From assembly GCA_013824715.1 (NCBI GenBank), contig PNOH01000024.1:1-64000 (forward strand): a stretch of DNA of 64,000 nucleotides, read 5' to 3'. The notes under the pieces are model-generated. The model saw nothing but the letters and a program-made list of their open reading frames with translations. It was not told the DNA's origin and did no database searches. Every line of letters starts with the position of its first letter. Within the stretch, counting starts at the first letter, position 1. The position numbers were made by a program, and so were the translations under genes. This DNA comes from Odoribacter sp. Its GTDB lineage: Bacteria; Bacteroidota; Bacteroidia; Bacteroidales; Prolixibacteraceae. Below are positions 44,378 to 52,102 of this stretch, one piece after another.

Positions 44378-45035
44378 AGAATTTCTCCTCCAGCAAATCC
44401 ACCCGTTTTATCGAAACCCGCAACCATTCGAGCAATAATCTTTGTTTCTCTTCGTCAGTCAAATACCAATTGATGGAAGGAATATGCCGGAGTTGGTGGG
44501 TAAGATGGTGCAAGGTAACAGCAACCGCAACCGAAACATTCAGGCTTTCGGTAAAACCGACCATCGGAATTTTCAGGAATTCATCGGCTTCCTTTTTGGC
44601 CCATTCCGAAAGCCCGGGACGTTCGCACCCAAAGACAATGGCTGCTTTTCCTTTTTCAAGATCAAAATCCTCCAGGTTAACATTGTGTTCGTGAGGGCTG
44701 GCCAATACAATCCGGTAGCCTTCCTGACGTAATTTTTTCAGGGCCTTTTGAGTATTCATTTTATGGCCATTATATCGGTTAACTGTAATCCAGTTGGAAG
44801 CACCCCTAACCACGTCGGGATTGACATGAAAAACATTTTTATTCTCGATTACATGAATATTCTGAACTCCGAAACAATCGGCAGTCCGCACAACAGCGCT
44901 GGCATTTTGAGCCTGATAGATATCTTCAAGCACTACGGTCAGGTAATTGGTCCTGAATGACAGTATTTGATTAAAAAGAGCAAGCCTTTCAACTGTAACA
45001 AATTCGGAGAGAAACTGAATTAATTTGTGGTTCAT
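44361..45035 (-). CDS. TrmH/SpoU-family RNA 2'-O-methyltransferase
   Basis: SPOUT (trefoil-knot) methyltransferase, 224 residues. Knot motifs are visible: NASAVVRTADCFGVQNIHVIE (motif 1 region with the N-x3-R), AIVFGCERPGLSEWA (motif 2) and IPMVGFTESLNVSVAVAVTLHHL (motif 3 SAM-binding). This pattern best fits TrmH (tRNA guanosine-18 2'-O-methyltransferase); another 2'-O-methyl target cannot be excluded. The start was set at 45035 (MNHKLIQFL): the upstream Met at 45083 would read through the promoter and terminator. Overlaps the M49 gene by 17 bp. Confidence 0.92.
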   Translation of the reverse strand: MNHKLIQFLSEFVTVERLALFNQILSFRTNYLTVVLEDIYQAQNASAVVRTADCFGVQNIHVIENKNVFHVNPDVVRGASNWITVNRYNGHKMNTQKALKKLRQEGYRIVLASPHEHNVNLEDFDLEKGKAAIVFGCERPGLSEWAKKEADEFLKIPMVGFTESLNVSVAVAVTLHHLTHQLRHIPSINWYLTDEEKQRLLLEWLRVSIKRVDLLEEKFYELNK

Positions 45036-45055
45036 CTTAATTTTTTTGGGCCTGG

Positions 45056-45063
45056 CAAAGATA
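45056..45063 (-). promoter_or_regulatory. Candidate -7 box for the TrmH-M49 operon
   Basis: Minus-strand TATCTTTG, exact TAnnTTTG match, start predicted about 14 nt before the ATG at 45035. It touches the end of the HU terminator hairpin. Confidence 0.5.
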
Positions 45064-45098
45064 AAAAAAGGGACGCATATCAATTATGCATCCCTTTT
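45062..45098 (-). terminator. Rho-independent terminator of the HU gene
   Basis: Minus-strand arms AAAAGGGATGCATA (45098-45085) and TATGCGTCCCTTTT (45079-45066) with one G-U pair and a 5-nt loop, followed by TTT. It is 23 nt beyond the HU stop. Confidence 0.85.
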
Positions 45099-45120
45099 GT
45101 AAATTTTTTCAGGAGAAATA

Positions 45121-45390
45121 CTAGATCGTATCAGCTAATTCAGCACCTGGTTTAAATTTAACAACTTTCTTCTCAGCAATGTTAATTACTTTACCAGTTT
45201 GTGGGTTTCTGCCGGTTCTTGCGCTGCGTGAAGCAACTGAGAAAGAGCCAAAACCAATAAGGGCAACGCGATCTCCATTTTTCAGGGCATCAGAAGTGGC
45301 ATCTACAAAAGCATCTAAGGCTTTTTTCGAATCAGCTTTTGTTAAATTAGCTTTTTCAGCAATTGCATCGATTAATTGTGCTTTGTTCAT
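45121..45390 (-). CDS. HU-family DNA-binding protein
   Basis: 89-residue nucleoid protein. Typical HU start MNKAQLIDAIAEKANLTKADSKKALDAF and beta-arm region GFGSFSVASRSARTGRNPQT, GKVINIAEKKVVKFKPGAEL are complete. It binds and bends DNA as a dimer. The 253-bp AT-rich upstream gap presumably holds its promoter, although no exact TAnnTTTG was found. Strong terminator downstream. Confidence 0.97.
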   Translation of the reverse strand: MNKAQLIDAIAEKANLTKADSKKALDAFVDATSDALKNGDRVALIGFGSFSVASRSARTGRNPQTGKVINIAEKKVVKFKPGAELADTI

Positions 45391-45601
45391 AAGAAAACTT
45401 GTTTAAGGTTAAAAATATTTGAATTAAAAAATCAAATTCAAGTCTGATTAAAACGAACCAAAAACATGAAACCTTAATAAAATCAATGCTTTCAAATGGT
45501 TAATTTTAATTTGATACTAAATTCCTAAATATGATTCAAAAAAACAACCCTTCTCATAAGTTTTTTATAAAAATATTTTTACCATAATTCTACCAAAATG
45601 C

Positions 45602-45632
45602 TTTTGAAATTTGAAAAAATGTTCTACTTTTG
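45602..45632 (+). promoter_or_regulatory. Promoter of tRNA-Ser
   Basis: TTTTG ending at 45606, 18-nt spacer, TACTTTTG at 45625-45632 (exact TAnnTTTG). Predicted start near 45639, a few bases before the mature tRNA 5' end. Confidence 0.7.
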
Positions 45633-45643
45633 CCACCTCGTTT

Positions 45644-45730
45644 GGAGAGATGGCAGAGTGGTCGAACGCGGCGGTCTTGAAAACCGTTGACCGTGTGAGC
45701 GGTCCGGGGGTTCGAATCCCTCTCTCTCCG
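45644..45730 (+). tRNA. tRNA-Ser (anticodon UGA)
   Basis: Class II tRNA of 87 nt. Acceptor stem GGAGAGA (45644-45650) pairs with TCTCTCC (45723-45729); G at 45730 is the discriminator. The D arm contains GAGTGGTCGAACGC. The anticodon stem GCGGT/ACCGT encloses the loop CTTGAAA with anticodon TGA at 45678-45680. A long variable arm and the T loop GTTCGAATCC follow. CCA is not encoded. Confidence 0.97.
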
Positions 45731-45737
45731 CAAGCAT

Positions 45738-45775
45738 AAAGGCCTGAATTTCATTGAAATTCAGGCCTTTATTAT
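45738..45775 (+). terminator. Terminator after tRNA-Ser
   Basis: A nearly loopless perfect inverted repeat, AAAGGCCTGAATTTCA (45738-45753) with its complement at 45755-45770, ending in TTT then ATTATTT. It begins 7 nt after the tRNA. Confidence 0.85.
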
Positions 45776-45917
45776 TTATATAACAGAGCTGCAGTATCAC
45801 ATCCGCAAGCAGTCATTTTCCATGCATCATTCCTAAATCTCGTCAATTAAAATCCATCCTACCCTGATAATCTTTCCAATTTTAGCTAACTTTCCGGTAA
45901 ACTTATCCTGATTTACC

Positions 45918-47264
45918 ATGAATTACAACCGACGCAAATTTGTAAAAACCACGATCAAAGGTGGCCTGGCACTAACAGTCGCTCCACAATTCAGCTTTTC
46001 TGCCGATACATTTCAAAAAATTGAGGTATTGAATCCCCGTAACAGGGTGCCGATTAGTTTGATCATCGATGATTCAACGTGTTTGGTGAATATGGCACAT
46101 TTTGGTATTCCGCAGTTTGCCGAAGTTTTTCCGGAAAATTACAAACAAGACTGGCGCAAACTTCCCCGCGAAATTCCGGACAGTTTTGTACGCGAATTTG
46201 GCGAATGGAGCCTTGACAACGGTGTTAAAGGAAAATACAGCATTGTACCCTACCCTGCCTGTACCGGATGGGTGGACCGGTTTATCCCCGGCTGGACCAA
46301 ACGCGAACTGGAAGACAGTCTTAAGCTCGTCCGCGAAGTAATTATGCCCAACTGGGATATTCATCCCGAAATGATTAGCCACACACGGGTTATAGATATC
46401 AAAACCGGGAAACCATTTGCACAGGCCACTCCCGAATTTATGGAAAACTGGGAATGGAGCCAGAACAAAAGCGCCGACGAACTGGCAGCTTACCAGGCGT
46501 ATGCCCTGAATATTATAAAGGAGGCTGGCCTACCTTGCGAAGGATTAACCACTCCGGGCGGTTACGGCGGTCGTAACCAGGATAATCTGGCTTTAGGCAC
46601 TCTGCAGGCTGTGCGCGATGTATATGGGGCTGAAATTCCACATTATTTCCGGGACTTGTTTACCGAAAAAGGTGAAAGTGTAGCTCCTCAGGTTAAATTT
46701 CCATCTGACCTGAACAGCAGTGACCCCAAATGTGTGGTTTCGATTATTGGCTGCACCGGCGACTGGTTTGGTGGCTGGGACGGATTGGTTCCGGGTGATG
46801 TGGATCAATTTATTACTGAAGATTTACAGCGGGGACGAATGGTTGATGTAATTGACAGCGGCGAACCGGCAATTATGGTATGCCATTGGCCGGGTATTTA
46901 TTTCAACGGCGACAAAGTGGGCTTTAACATTTTGAAAAAAGTTGTACAACGGCTGAATCAAAAATACGACCACTTAATCTGGATGAAACTGAGCGAAATC
47001 TCCCGCTACTGGGCAGCTAAAGAATTAACTTCAATTAGTGTAATCGGAAATTCGATAAAACTGAAAGCCCCGTTTGCAGCGCCTGACTTTACCTTGAAAA
47101 TTGAACCTACGGTAAAAAATCCATTCCTGAAAAATGGCGTTCCACTGCAAAGAATAATCAACCTGAAAGATTTAAAAACCAACACTTACTTTACAGGTAA
47201 ATCGGAAACTGTTCTATGTTTCGATTTGAAAAAAGGGGAAACGGAAATAATGATTTCAGTTTAG
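45918..47264 (+). CDS. Tat-exported protein with NodB-like (polysaccharide deacetylase-like) features
   Basis: 448-residue protein beginning with a twin-arginine-type signal (NRRKFVKTTIKGG, hydrophobic stretch, then FSFSA). The mature start PISLIIDDSTCLVN has an Asp-Asp pair placed as in NodB motif 1, and HPEMISHTRV resembles the second motif (His...His). Both suggest a CE4-like beta/alpha barrel, though a full alignment would be needed and I do not recognise the family. The C-terminal ~80 residues look like a beta domain (ISVIGNSIKLKAPFAAPDF). It converges on the GH95 gene with an 8-bp gap, so a glycan role is plausible by context only. Confidence 0.75.
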   Translation: MNYNRRKFVKTTIKGGLALTVAPQFSFSADTFQKIEVLNPRNRVPISLIIDDSTCLVNMAHFGIPQFAEVFPENYKQDWRKLPREIPDSFVREFGEWSLDNGVKGKYSIVPYPACTGWVDRFIPGWTKRELEDSLKLVREVIMPNWDIHPEMISHTRVIDIKTGKPFAQATPEFMENWEWSQNKSADELAAYQAYALNIIKEAGLPCEGLTTPGGYGGRNQDNLALGTLQAVRDVYGAEIPHYFRDLFTEKGESVAPQVKFPSDLNSSDPKCVVSIIGCTGDWFGGWDGLVPGDVDQFITEDLQRGRMVDVIDSGEPAIMVCHWPGIYFNGDKVGFNILKKVVQRLNQKYDHLIWMKLSEISRYWAAKELTSISVIGNSIKLKAPFAAPDFTLKIEPTVKNPFLKNGVPLQRIINLKDLKTNTYFTGKSETVLCFDLKKGETEIMISV

Positions 47265-47272
47265 TTCTGCTT

Positions 47273-49675
47273 TTACCAGCTCAATTCCATAGTTTGTCCT
47301 TTTTTCAGCGAGATTTCTTTTTTTACGTCGCCAAAGCAAAGGGTTGTTTTGCCTGAAGTTTTGGCATAAATACTCATTTTCGTAATCGCTTTGTTTGTCC
47401 ATTCCATCGAAACCACAAAGCCTCCCCGTGCGCAAATTCCATTTACCGAGCCGTTCTCCCATACATCGGGACAGGCCGGCAATAAATGAATTTCATTTTC
47501 GGTTGACTGTACCAGCATTTCGGCAACAGCGGCGGCACCACCAAAATTACCGTCAATCTGGAATGGCGGATGGGCATCGAACAAATTGGGATAGGTCCCT
47601 CCTCCCCTTGCGTAATTGGTTTTAACACCATCTGGTTCTACATATTTCAGCAGTTCGCGGTACATTTTATAGGCATGGTTGCCATCCAACAAACGCGCCC
47701 AAAGGTTGATCCGCCAGCCTTTCGACCAACCAGTTGTTTCATCGCCTTTTATTTCGAGCGTTTTCCGGCATGCATTGGCCAAATCAGGAGTCAATGCACG
47801 TGAAATGTGATTGCCCGGGTAAAGCCCAAATAAATGTGATTGATGCCGGTGCTGCGGTTCCTGATCTTCCCAGTCGTAATACCACTCCTGCAGATTTCCG
47901 TTTTTACCAATCTGGTAAGGATATAATTTAGACAGGGCCTCTTCCAATTTACTTCTGAAACCAGCATCCTGATTCAAAACCTTCGAAGCCTGAATGGTTT
48001 GTTGAAAGCATTCGCGAATCATGGCCAAATCGGCTGATCCGCCATACAAAGTAGCCCCCACATATCCTTCCGGGGTTTTATAGATATTTTCAGGCGAGGT
48101 GGAAGGAGAAGTGATCAGCTTGCCATTTTTGTCTTCAACCAGCCATTCCAAACAAAATAATGCAGCGCCTTTCATCAGTTCATAAGCATCATTTTTCAGG
48201 AATTTAAGGTCTTGTGTAAATTGGTAGTGCTCCCATAAATGTGTGCTCAGCCAGGCCCCGCCCATGTTCCAGTTGGCCCAGTTCGGGTCGCCTGTTCCAA
48301 AATCACCAACCGGGTTGCTCATTGCCCATATATCTGAGTTGTGGCAGACCGTCCAGCCATTGACACCATAATAAGTTCTGGCGGTTATTTTGCCGGTTGT
48401 TGCCAGATTTTTAATGAAACTCAGCAATGGCCAATGAAACTCTGAAAGGTTGGTGTTTTCGGCTAACCAGTAATTCTCTTCAGCATTAATATTGGTGGTA
48501 TAATTGCTGCTCCATGGCGGACGCAGGTGTGGGTTCCAGATTCCCTGCAGATTGGCCGGAACGCCCGGTGTACGCGAACTACTGATGAGCAGATATCGTC
48601 CAAACTGAAAGTATAAAACTTCCAGATTTTTATCTTCTTTCCCTTCGGCATAGCGCCTTAGCCGTTCATCGGTTGGTAAATCCGGAGCATCTGTTTTGCC
48701 CAAATTCAGGCTAACACGGTTGAAGAATTTCTGATAATCGGCCAGATGCGTCTTCTTTAACTTATCGAACGATTTCGAAAATGCTTTTTTCAATTGATTT
48801 CCGGCCAGCAATTCTGCATTTAAGCCCTGTGTTGCCGGATTTTTATCGAAACCATTAAAACTGGTGGCAACCGAGATACAGACCAATGCTTCTGTCCCTC
48901 CTGAAAGGCCAACAGATTGATCGGATGCAGTAAGTTTTCCATCACTATTTTTGATCTTTACCTGTGTGGCAAACCGGGTACCTTTGTTTTCATCGAAAAC
49001 AACTGCATTGGGCATATTGCCCCTGTAACCCGGTTCCGCATGAATGGGCGCATAACCTTTTGCTTTCAGCATATTATCCACTGTAGAAACCGAATTTTTG
49101 AGCTGACTTTCAAATTTTACCTGGAAATTCAAAGTACCTTTTTTACTGCTTTTGAGTTTGATTACCATGATCTGGTCGGAATAGGAGATAAAATATTCGC
49201 GCGTAAACTTAATCCCGTTTACCTCGTAGCTGACTTTCGAAATGGCTTCAGAAATATTTAGCTCTCTCCTGTAATTCTTTGGATCGCCCACGTTTTCAAA
49301 TTCGAGGAAAAGCGTACCAAGCGGCGCATACGATTCTGAAAACTTACCCTGAAGTTTCCGTTGAAACTGGTCGGCAAGCTTGTAATTTTCGTTCTTTAAA
49401 GCTTCACGAATTGCCGGAATATGTTTATATGCTTCCGGGTTCATGTTCGGATTTACCGGTTCGCCCGACCAAAGAGTAGCATCGTTCAGGTAAATCTGAT
49501 CAGATGTTACACCACCAAAAACAGAGGCGCCCATTTTACCATTACCAAGAACCAGGCTTTCCTCAAAATATTGAGCAGGTTGTTTGAACCACAAGGTATT
49601 TGGTGATTGGGAAAATCCGTATTGCAGATTTACAATGAATACCAGAATGAAAGGCAAGGAAAATTTGTACTTCAT
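47273..49675 (-). CDS. GH95 alpha-L-fucosidase/galactosidase family protein, secreted
   Basis: 800-residue secreted glycoside hydrolase of family 95, which releases alpha-1,2-linked L-fucose (some members cleave L-galactose). Signal peptide about 1-22 (ending GFSQ), then the N-terminal beta domain WFKQPAQYFEESLVLGNGKM. The (alpha/alpha)6 barrel includes PANLQGIWNPHLRPPWSSN, NINAEENYWLAENTNLSE, ENIYKTPEGYVGATLYGG and HRHQSHLFGLYPGNHISRA, followed by TGWSKGWRINLWARLLDG. These are the characteristic GH95 blocks with the catalytic Asn/Asp/Glu region intact as far as can be judged. Length normal. Monocistronic. Confidence 0.94.
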   Translation of the reverse strand: MKYKFSLPFILVFIVNLQYGFSQSPNTLWFKQPAQYFEESLVLGNGKMGASVFGGVTSDQIYLNDATLWSGEPVNPNMNPEAYKHIPAIREALKNENYKLADQFQRKLQGKFSESYAPLGTLFLEFENVGDPKNYRRELNISEAISKVSYEVNGIKFTREYFISYSDQIMVIKLKSSKKGTLNFQVKFESQLKNSVSTVDNMLKAKGYAPIHAEPGYRGNMPNAVVFDENKGTRFATQVKIKNSDGKLTASDQSVGLSGGTEALVCISVATSFNGFDKNPATQGLNAELLAGNQLKKAFSKSFDKLKKTHLADYQKFFNRVSLNLGKTDAPDLPTDERLRRYAEGKEDKNLEVLYFQFGRYLLISSSRTPGVPANLQGIWNPHLRPPWSSNYTTNINAEENYWLAENTNLSEFHWPLLSFIKNLATTGKITARTYYGVNGWTVCHNSDIWAMSNPVGDFGTGDPNWANWNMGGAWLSTHLWEHYQFTQDLKFLKNDAYELMKGAALFCLEWLVEDKNGKLITSPSTSPENIYKTPEGYVGATLYGGSADLAMIRECFQQTIQASKVLNQDAGFRSKLEEALSKLYPYQIGKNGNLQEWYYDWEDQEPQHRHQSHLFGLYPGNHISRALTPDLANACRKTLEIKGDETTGWSKGWRINLWARLLDGNHAYKMYRELLKYVEPDGVKTNYARGGGTYPNLFDAHPPFQIDGNFGGAAAVAEMLVQSTENEIHLLPACPDVWENGSVNGICARGGFVVSMEWTNKAITKMSIYAKTSGKTTLCFGDVKKEISLKKGQTMELSW

Positions 49676-49862
49676 GGAGTCAGGTTTAGATTTAGGTTTT
49701 CCAAAGAAAATGTTTTTTCAGGAGAAAACATTCAATGTCGTTTAGTTAGTAATTTTAGTTTTGACGCTTCCAGGTCGAACGACGCTGAAAGGTCAGGCAG
49801 CAAAGTTAACCTGACAGAGTCCAAAGGTCCTGTCAGCGTTTAATTTCCTGAACCAAACGGCA
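49676..49862. other. GH95 upstream gap with inverted repeats
   Basis: About 187 bp. It contains AATGTTTT/AAAACATT arms (8 bp) near 49708-49733 and CTGACAG/CTGTCAG arms around 49812-49838. The first could be an operator for GH95; the second is near the end of the upstream gene but has no U-run. No TAnnTTTG match was found. Confidence 0.4.
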
Positions 49863-50327
49863 CTAAAATTTCTCTTTACTGAACACGTACCTGAATCCTA
49901 CCGACAGAGTATTGGTGATTTCCATTTCGTTCAAAACATCAAACATGGGTGTATATTCGGCTGTGAGATAAAGTCGGGGCAGTTGATTAATTGGATTTAA
50001 CTGAAGGCCAAAAGGGATATTGACATTTACGGTATTAATCTCGCCATGAGGAAAGGGAATGCCTGCACCAACTCCTGAATAAAGAGAAGCTTTGCCATCG
50101 CTGATAAGTTTAAAACAGAAATAAGCCTGCGGAATGCCCCGTTGTGAATGATACCAGTCTGAAAAAATGTATGGTACGGTATTCATACGGAATTCAAGCC
50201 AATGGCCTTTTTCAGGATTTGTTGAAATGCCTATCGTATTTCCGTCGTAATAATAATTCACGGCGAATTGAGCATTCCCGGCGAATGACAGGGCAATCAA
50301 AAAGATAAAAAGGATAGACTTTTTCAT
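49863..50327 (-). CDS. Small exported beta-barrel-like protein, unknown function
   Basis: 154-residue exported protein: signal peptide about 1-20 (ending AGNAQ), then alternating aromatic strands (YYYDGNTIGISTNPEKGHW, RLYLTAEYTPMFD, TLSVGFRYVFSKEKF) with the aromatic C-terminal strand expected of a small outer membrane barrel. No family recognised. It lies 11 bp downstream of the propeller lipoprotein gene at 50339, so the two are probably one operon. Confidence 0.7.
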   Translation of the reverse strand: MKKSILFIFLIALSFAGNAQFAVNYYYDGNTIGISTNPEKGHWLEFRMNTVPYIFSDWYHSQRGIPQAYFCFKLISDGKASLYSGVGAGIPFPHGEINTVNVNIPFGLQLNPINQLPRLYLTAEYTPMFDVLNEMEITNTLSVGFRYVFSKEKF

Positions 50328-50338
50328 GTTTACTGATT

Positions 50339-51343
50339 TTATGGTTGATTTAGAATGTAAATTCCGTCGTTGGTGCAGAACCAGATGTTGTTATGCGGGT
50401 CAACTTTTACTGAATAAATAAAAACATCAGGAAACTGATCTTTTGGTGAACGATGCCATTCATCTCCATCAAAAACAAAATAACTTTGATAATCGCCCTT
50501 CACGCTCCCCTGAACCCAAATAAAATCCCGTTTATCCACAAACATCCGGTTCATGAATCCCAAATCAAAATCAGCTTCAATTTTATTCCAACTTCCTTTG
50601 CGATAAACCCATATTGCATCGGTATAACAGCCCCAACACGAAGATAATGAATGGTCGGTGGCAGCAATTGCTTCCGACTTTGAATTGACATCCAGCGAAC
50701 CAATCCAGTAAAATTTAGTATCGCCACCCAAAGCGGTCATTCTTCTTCGTTTGTCTATCATAAATACCTTAGCCTGAGTAACTGTTCCTTCGCTGGTAAA
50801 AAAAACATTTCCCTGCCGGTCAATCTTCATGTCAATAATTAAATTCTGGTTTAAAATTGAATTTTCAGGGGTAAAAAGTTCAAATTCCTTTCCATCGAAG
50901 TGCATTAACCCACCAAGCTTATGCGCCGAACTACTGAACCACACACTGCCATCGGGAGCAGCTTCCACAGCTATAATCAAATCACGCGGGAGCCCTGAAT
51001 TCTGCATGGTGTAATACGTAAACTTCCCGTCAGAAAATAAAGCCAGACCACGATCTTTAGTTGCGAGCCATATTTTTCCGTCAGGACCAACTGAAACATC
51101 CAGGATGGCAGAACCTGCATCATAGGTTTTGAATTTCCTCCCTTCGTAAAAAATCAGGCTTGAACCGGAAGCTATCCAGGCATTGCCATTAGGATCAAAA
51201 TCAACGCACGCCACCTTTTCACCATCAAGAATCTGATCTGAAACATCAAAGCTGATGCTGGAATTAAGTTGACTAAATGGTTCATTTTCGTCGCAGGAGG
51301 ACAGAAAGTATGCAGCAATAATTAACAGGATAAAATATCTCAT
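50339..51343 (-). CDS. Lipoprotein with two-component-regulator-type propeller repeats
   Basis: 334-residue lipoprotein: signal with lipobox FLSSC (about residue 17), then beta-propeller blades of the NHL/Reg_prop style with the repeat core DPNGNAWIASGSSLIFYE, GPDGKIWLATKDRGLALF, APDGSVWFSSSAHKLG, DPHNNIWFCTNDGIYIL. It lacks the kinase domains of hybrid two-component sensors, so it is a free propeller, perhaps a surface ligand binder. First gene of the pair with the beta-barrel protein downstream. Confidence 0.85.
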   Translation of the reverse strand: MRYFILLIIAAYFLSSCDENEPFSQLNSSISFDVSDQILDGEKVACVDFDPNGNAWIASGSSLIFYEGRKFKTYDAGSAILDVSVGPDGKIWLATKDRGLALFSDGKFTYYTMQNSGLPRDLIIAVEAAPDGSVWFSSSAHKLGGLMHFDGKEFELFTPENSILNQNLIIDMKIDRQGNVFFTSEGTVTQAKVFMIDKRRRMTALGGDTKFYWIGSLDVNSKSEAIAATDHSLSSCWGCYTDAIWVYRKGSWNKIEADFDLGFMNRMFVDKRDFIWVQGSVKGDYQSYFVFDGDEWHRSPKDQFPDVFIYSVKVDPHNNIWFCTNDGIYILNQP

Positions 51344-51486
51344 TTGGCGATGGTTATAGATCAGAATATTATTCTAATGATGCAGAAAACAGAGATTTGG
51401 TTGCGTCAGATTAAGAGAATGTTGAGGCCACTCCGAAAAGTTTGGCAAACAAAAAAAGTTTTTACCTGACAGCTTTTTCTGAAACC

Positions 51487-51597
51487 AGAGGTTTCACATG
51501 TTTATAGAAATCAATGAATTAACACATTGTGCGACTCCAAATGGAGAATATGGTGAAACTCACCATATTCTATAAACATCTGACCTCTCTGAGGTCA
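51487..51597. repeat. Composite inverted-repeat element
   Basis: Outer arms TGTTTATAGAA (51499-51509) and TTCTATAAACA (51568-51578) enclose a perfect 11-bp hairpin GAATATGGTGA-AAC-TCACCATATTC (51546-51570). A second hairpin TGACCTC-TCT-GAGGTCA follows (51581-51597), whose left arm is also partly complementary to AGAGGT at 51487-51492. Confidence 0.75.
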
Positions 51598-51663
51598 TAA
51601 TAATAACTTTTCGTAGTGGAATCAAGGTTTAAGTTACATTTTTTTGTTCTGTTAAGAACTGAA

Positions 51664-51749
51664 TGTCGGTAGAATGAATGATAATAAATGAATCTTATGT
51701 CCCGTACGGGACATAACTAATTCGGGAATTCATATTTTCTACCGACCTG
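51664..51749. repeat. Palindromic element with GTCGGTAGAA arms
   Basis: Arms GTCGGTAGAA and TTCTACCGAC flank a perfect 20-bp palindrome whose core is GTCCCGTACGGGAC (51696-51715). The plan resembles a widespread class of Bacteroidota intergenic repeats containing TCCCGTAGGGA and TCTACCGAC words (from general knowledge, not a search). Confidence 0.7.
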
Positions 51750-51924
51750 CTTTCCCTACGGGAAATTTTTAAACAGTTTCGTACCTACGGCACTCCGGGT
51801 ACTGCGGCAATTGTTGTTCTACAAATATTTCGTGCCTCTGGCACTGTTTTTTTATCCGGTTAGAGTACAAGCCTGCCCCAGCGGGGCAGAATATTTATAG
51901 AAAGGGGAAATAGGTTAAGTCTAT

Positions 51925-51970
51925 CGTCCGCGAGAAAAAGCAGAACAAAGCTTTGACATCTTTTCGGACG
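51925..51970. repeat. CGTCCG/CGGACG element, copy D (inverted)
   Basis: 46 bp between boundaries. On the minus strand it reads CGTCCGAAAAG through CTCGCGGACG and shares its left flank (AAGCCTAAACTGTTT) with copy A, differing at a few bases. The interior contains AAAGCTTT. Confidence 0.75.
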
Positions 51971-52102
51971 AAACAGTTTAGGCTTTAAAAATGTAGTTAC
52001 ATAAGAGCCCGGTAACCACCATCCGATTAGTACCTTATTTTGTATTAAAATACAGTATATTAATAAGGTTTGAGTCTTTGGTTCGCATTAAAAATTAAAA
52101 AA

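Larger units (their letters stand above)
51344..52102. other. Repeat-packed intergenic region
   Basis: About 760 bp without a gene, made up of at least four structured elements: 51487-51597, 51664-51749, a CTACAAATATTTCG word followed by GTGCCTCTGGCAC (about 51823-51850) and the inverted CGTCCG element (51925-51970). The last ~110 bp before the S9 gene's 3' end hold nothing I can name. Confidence 0.65.

Noticed and set aside
45644-45730. tRNA-Ser as an integration site for a mobile island
   Set aside because: No repeated tRNA 3' end, integrase or foreign-looking block follows; a terminator and ordinary genes do.
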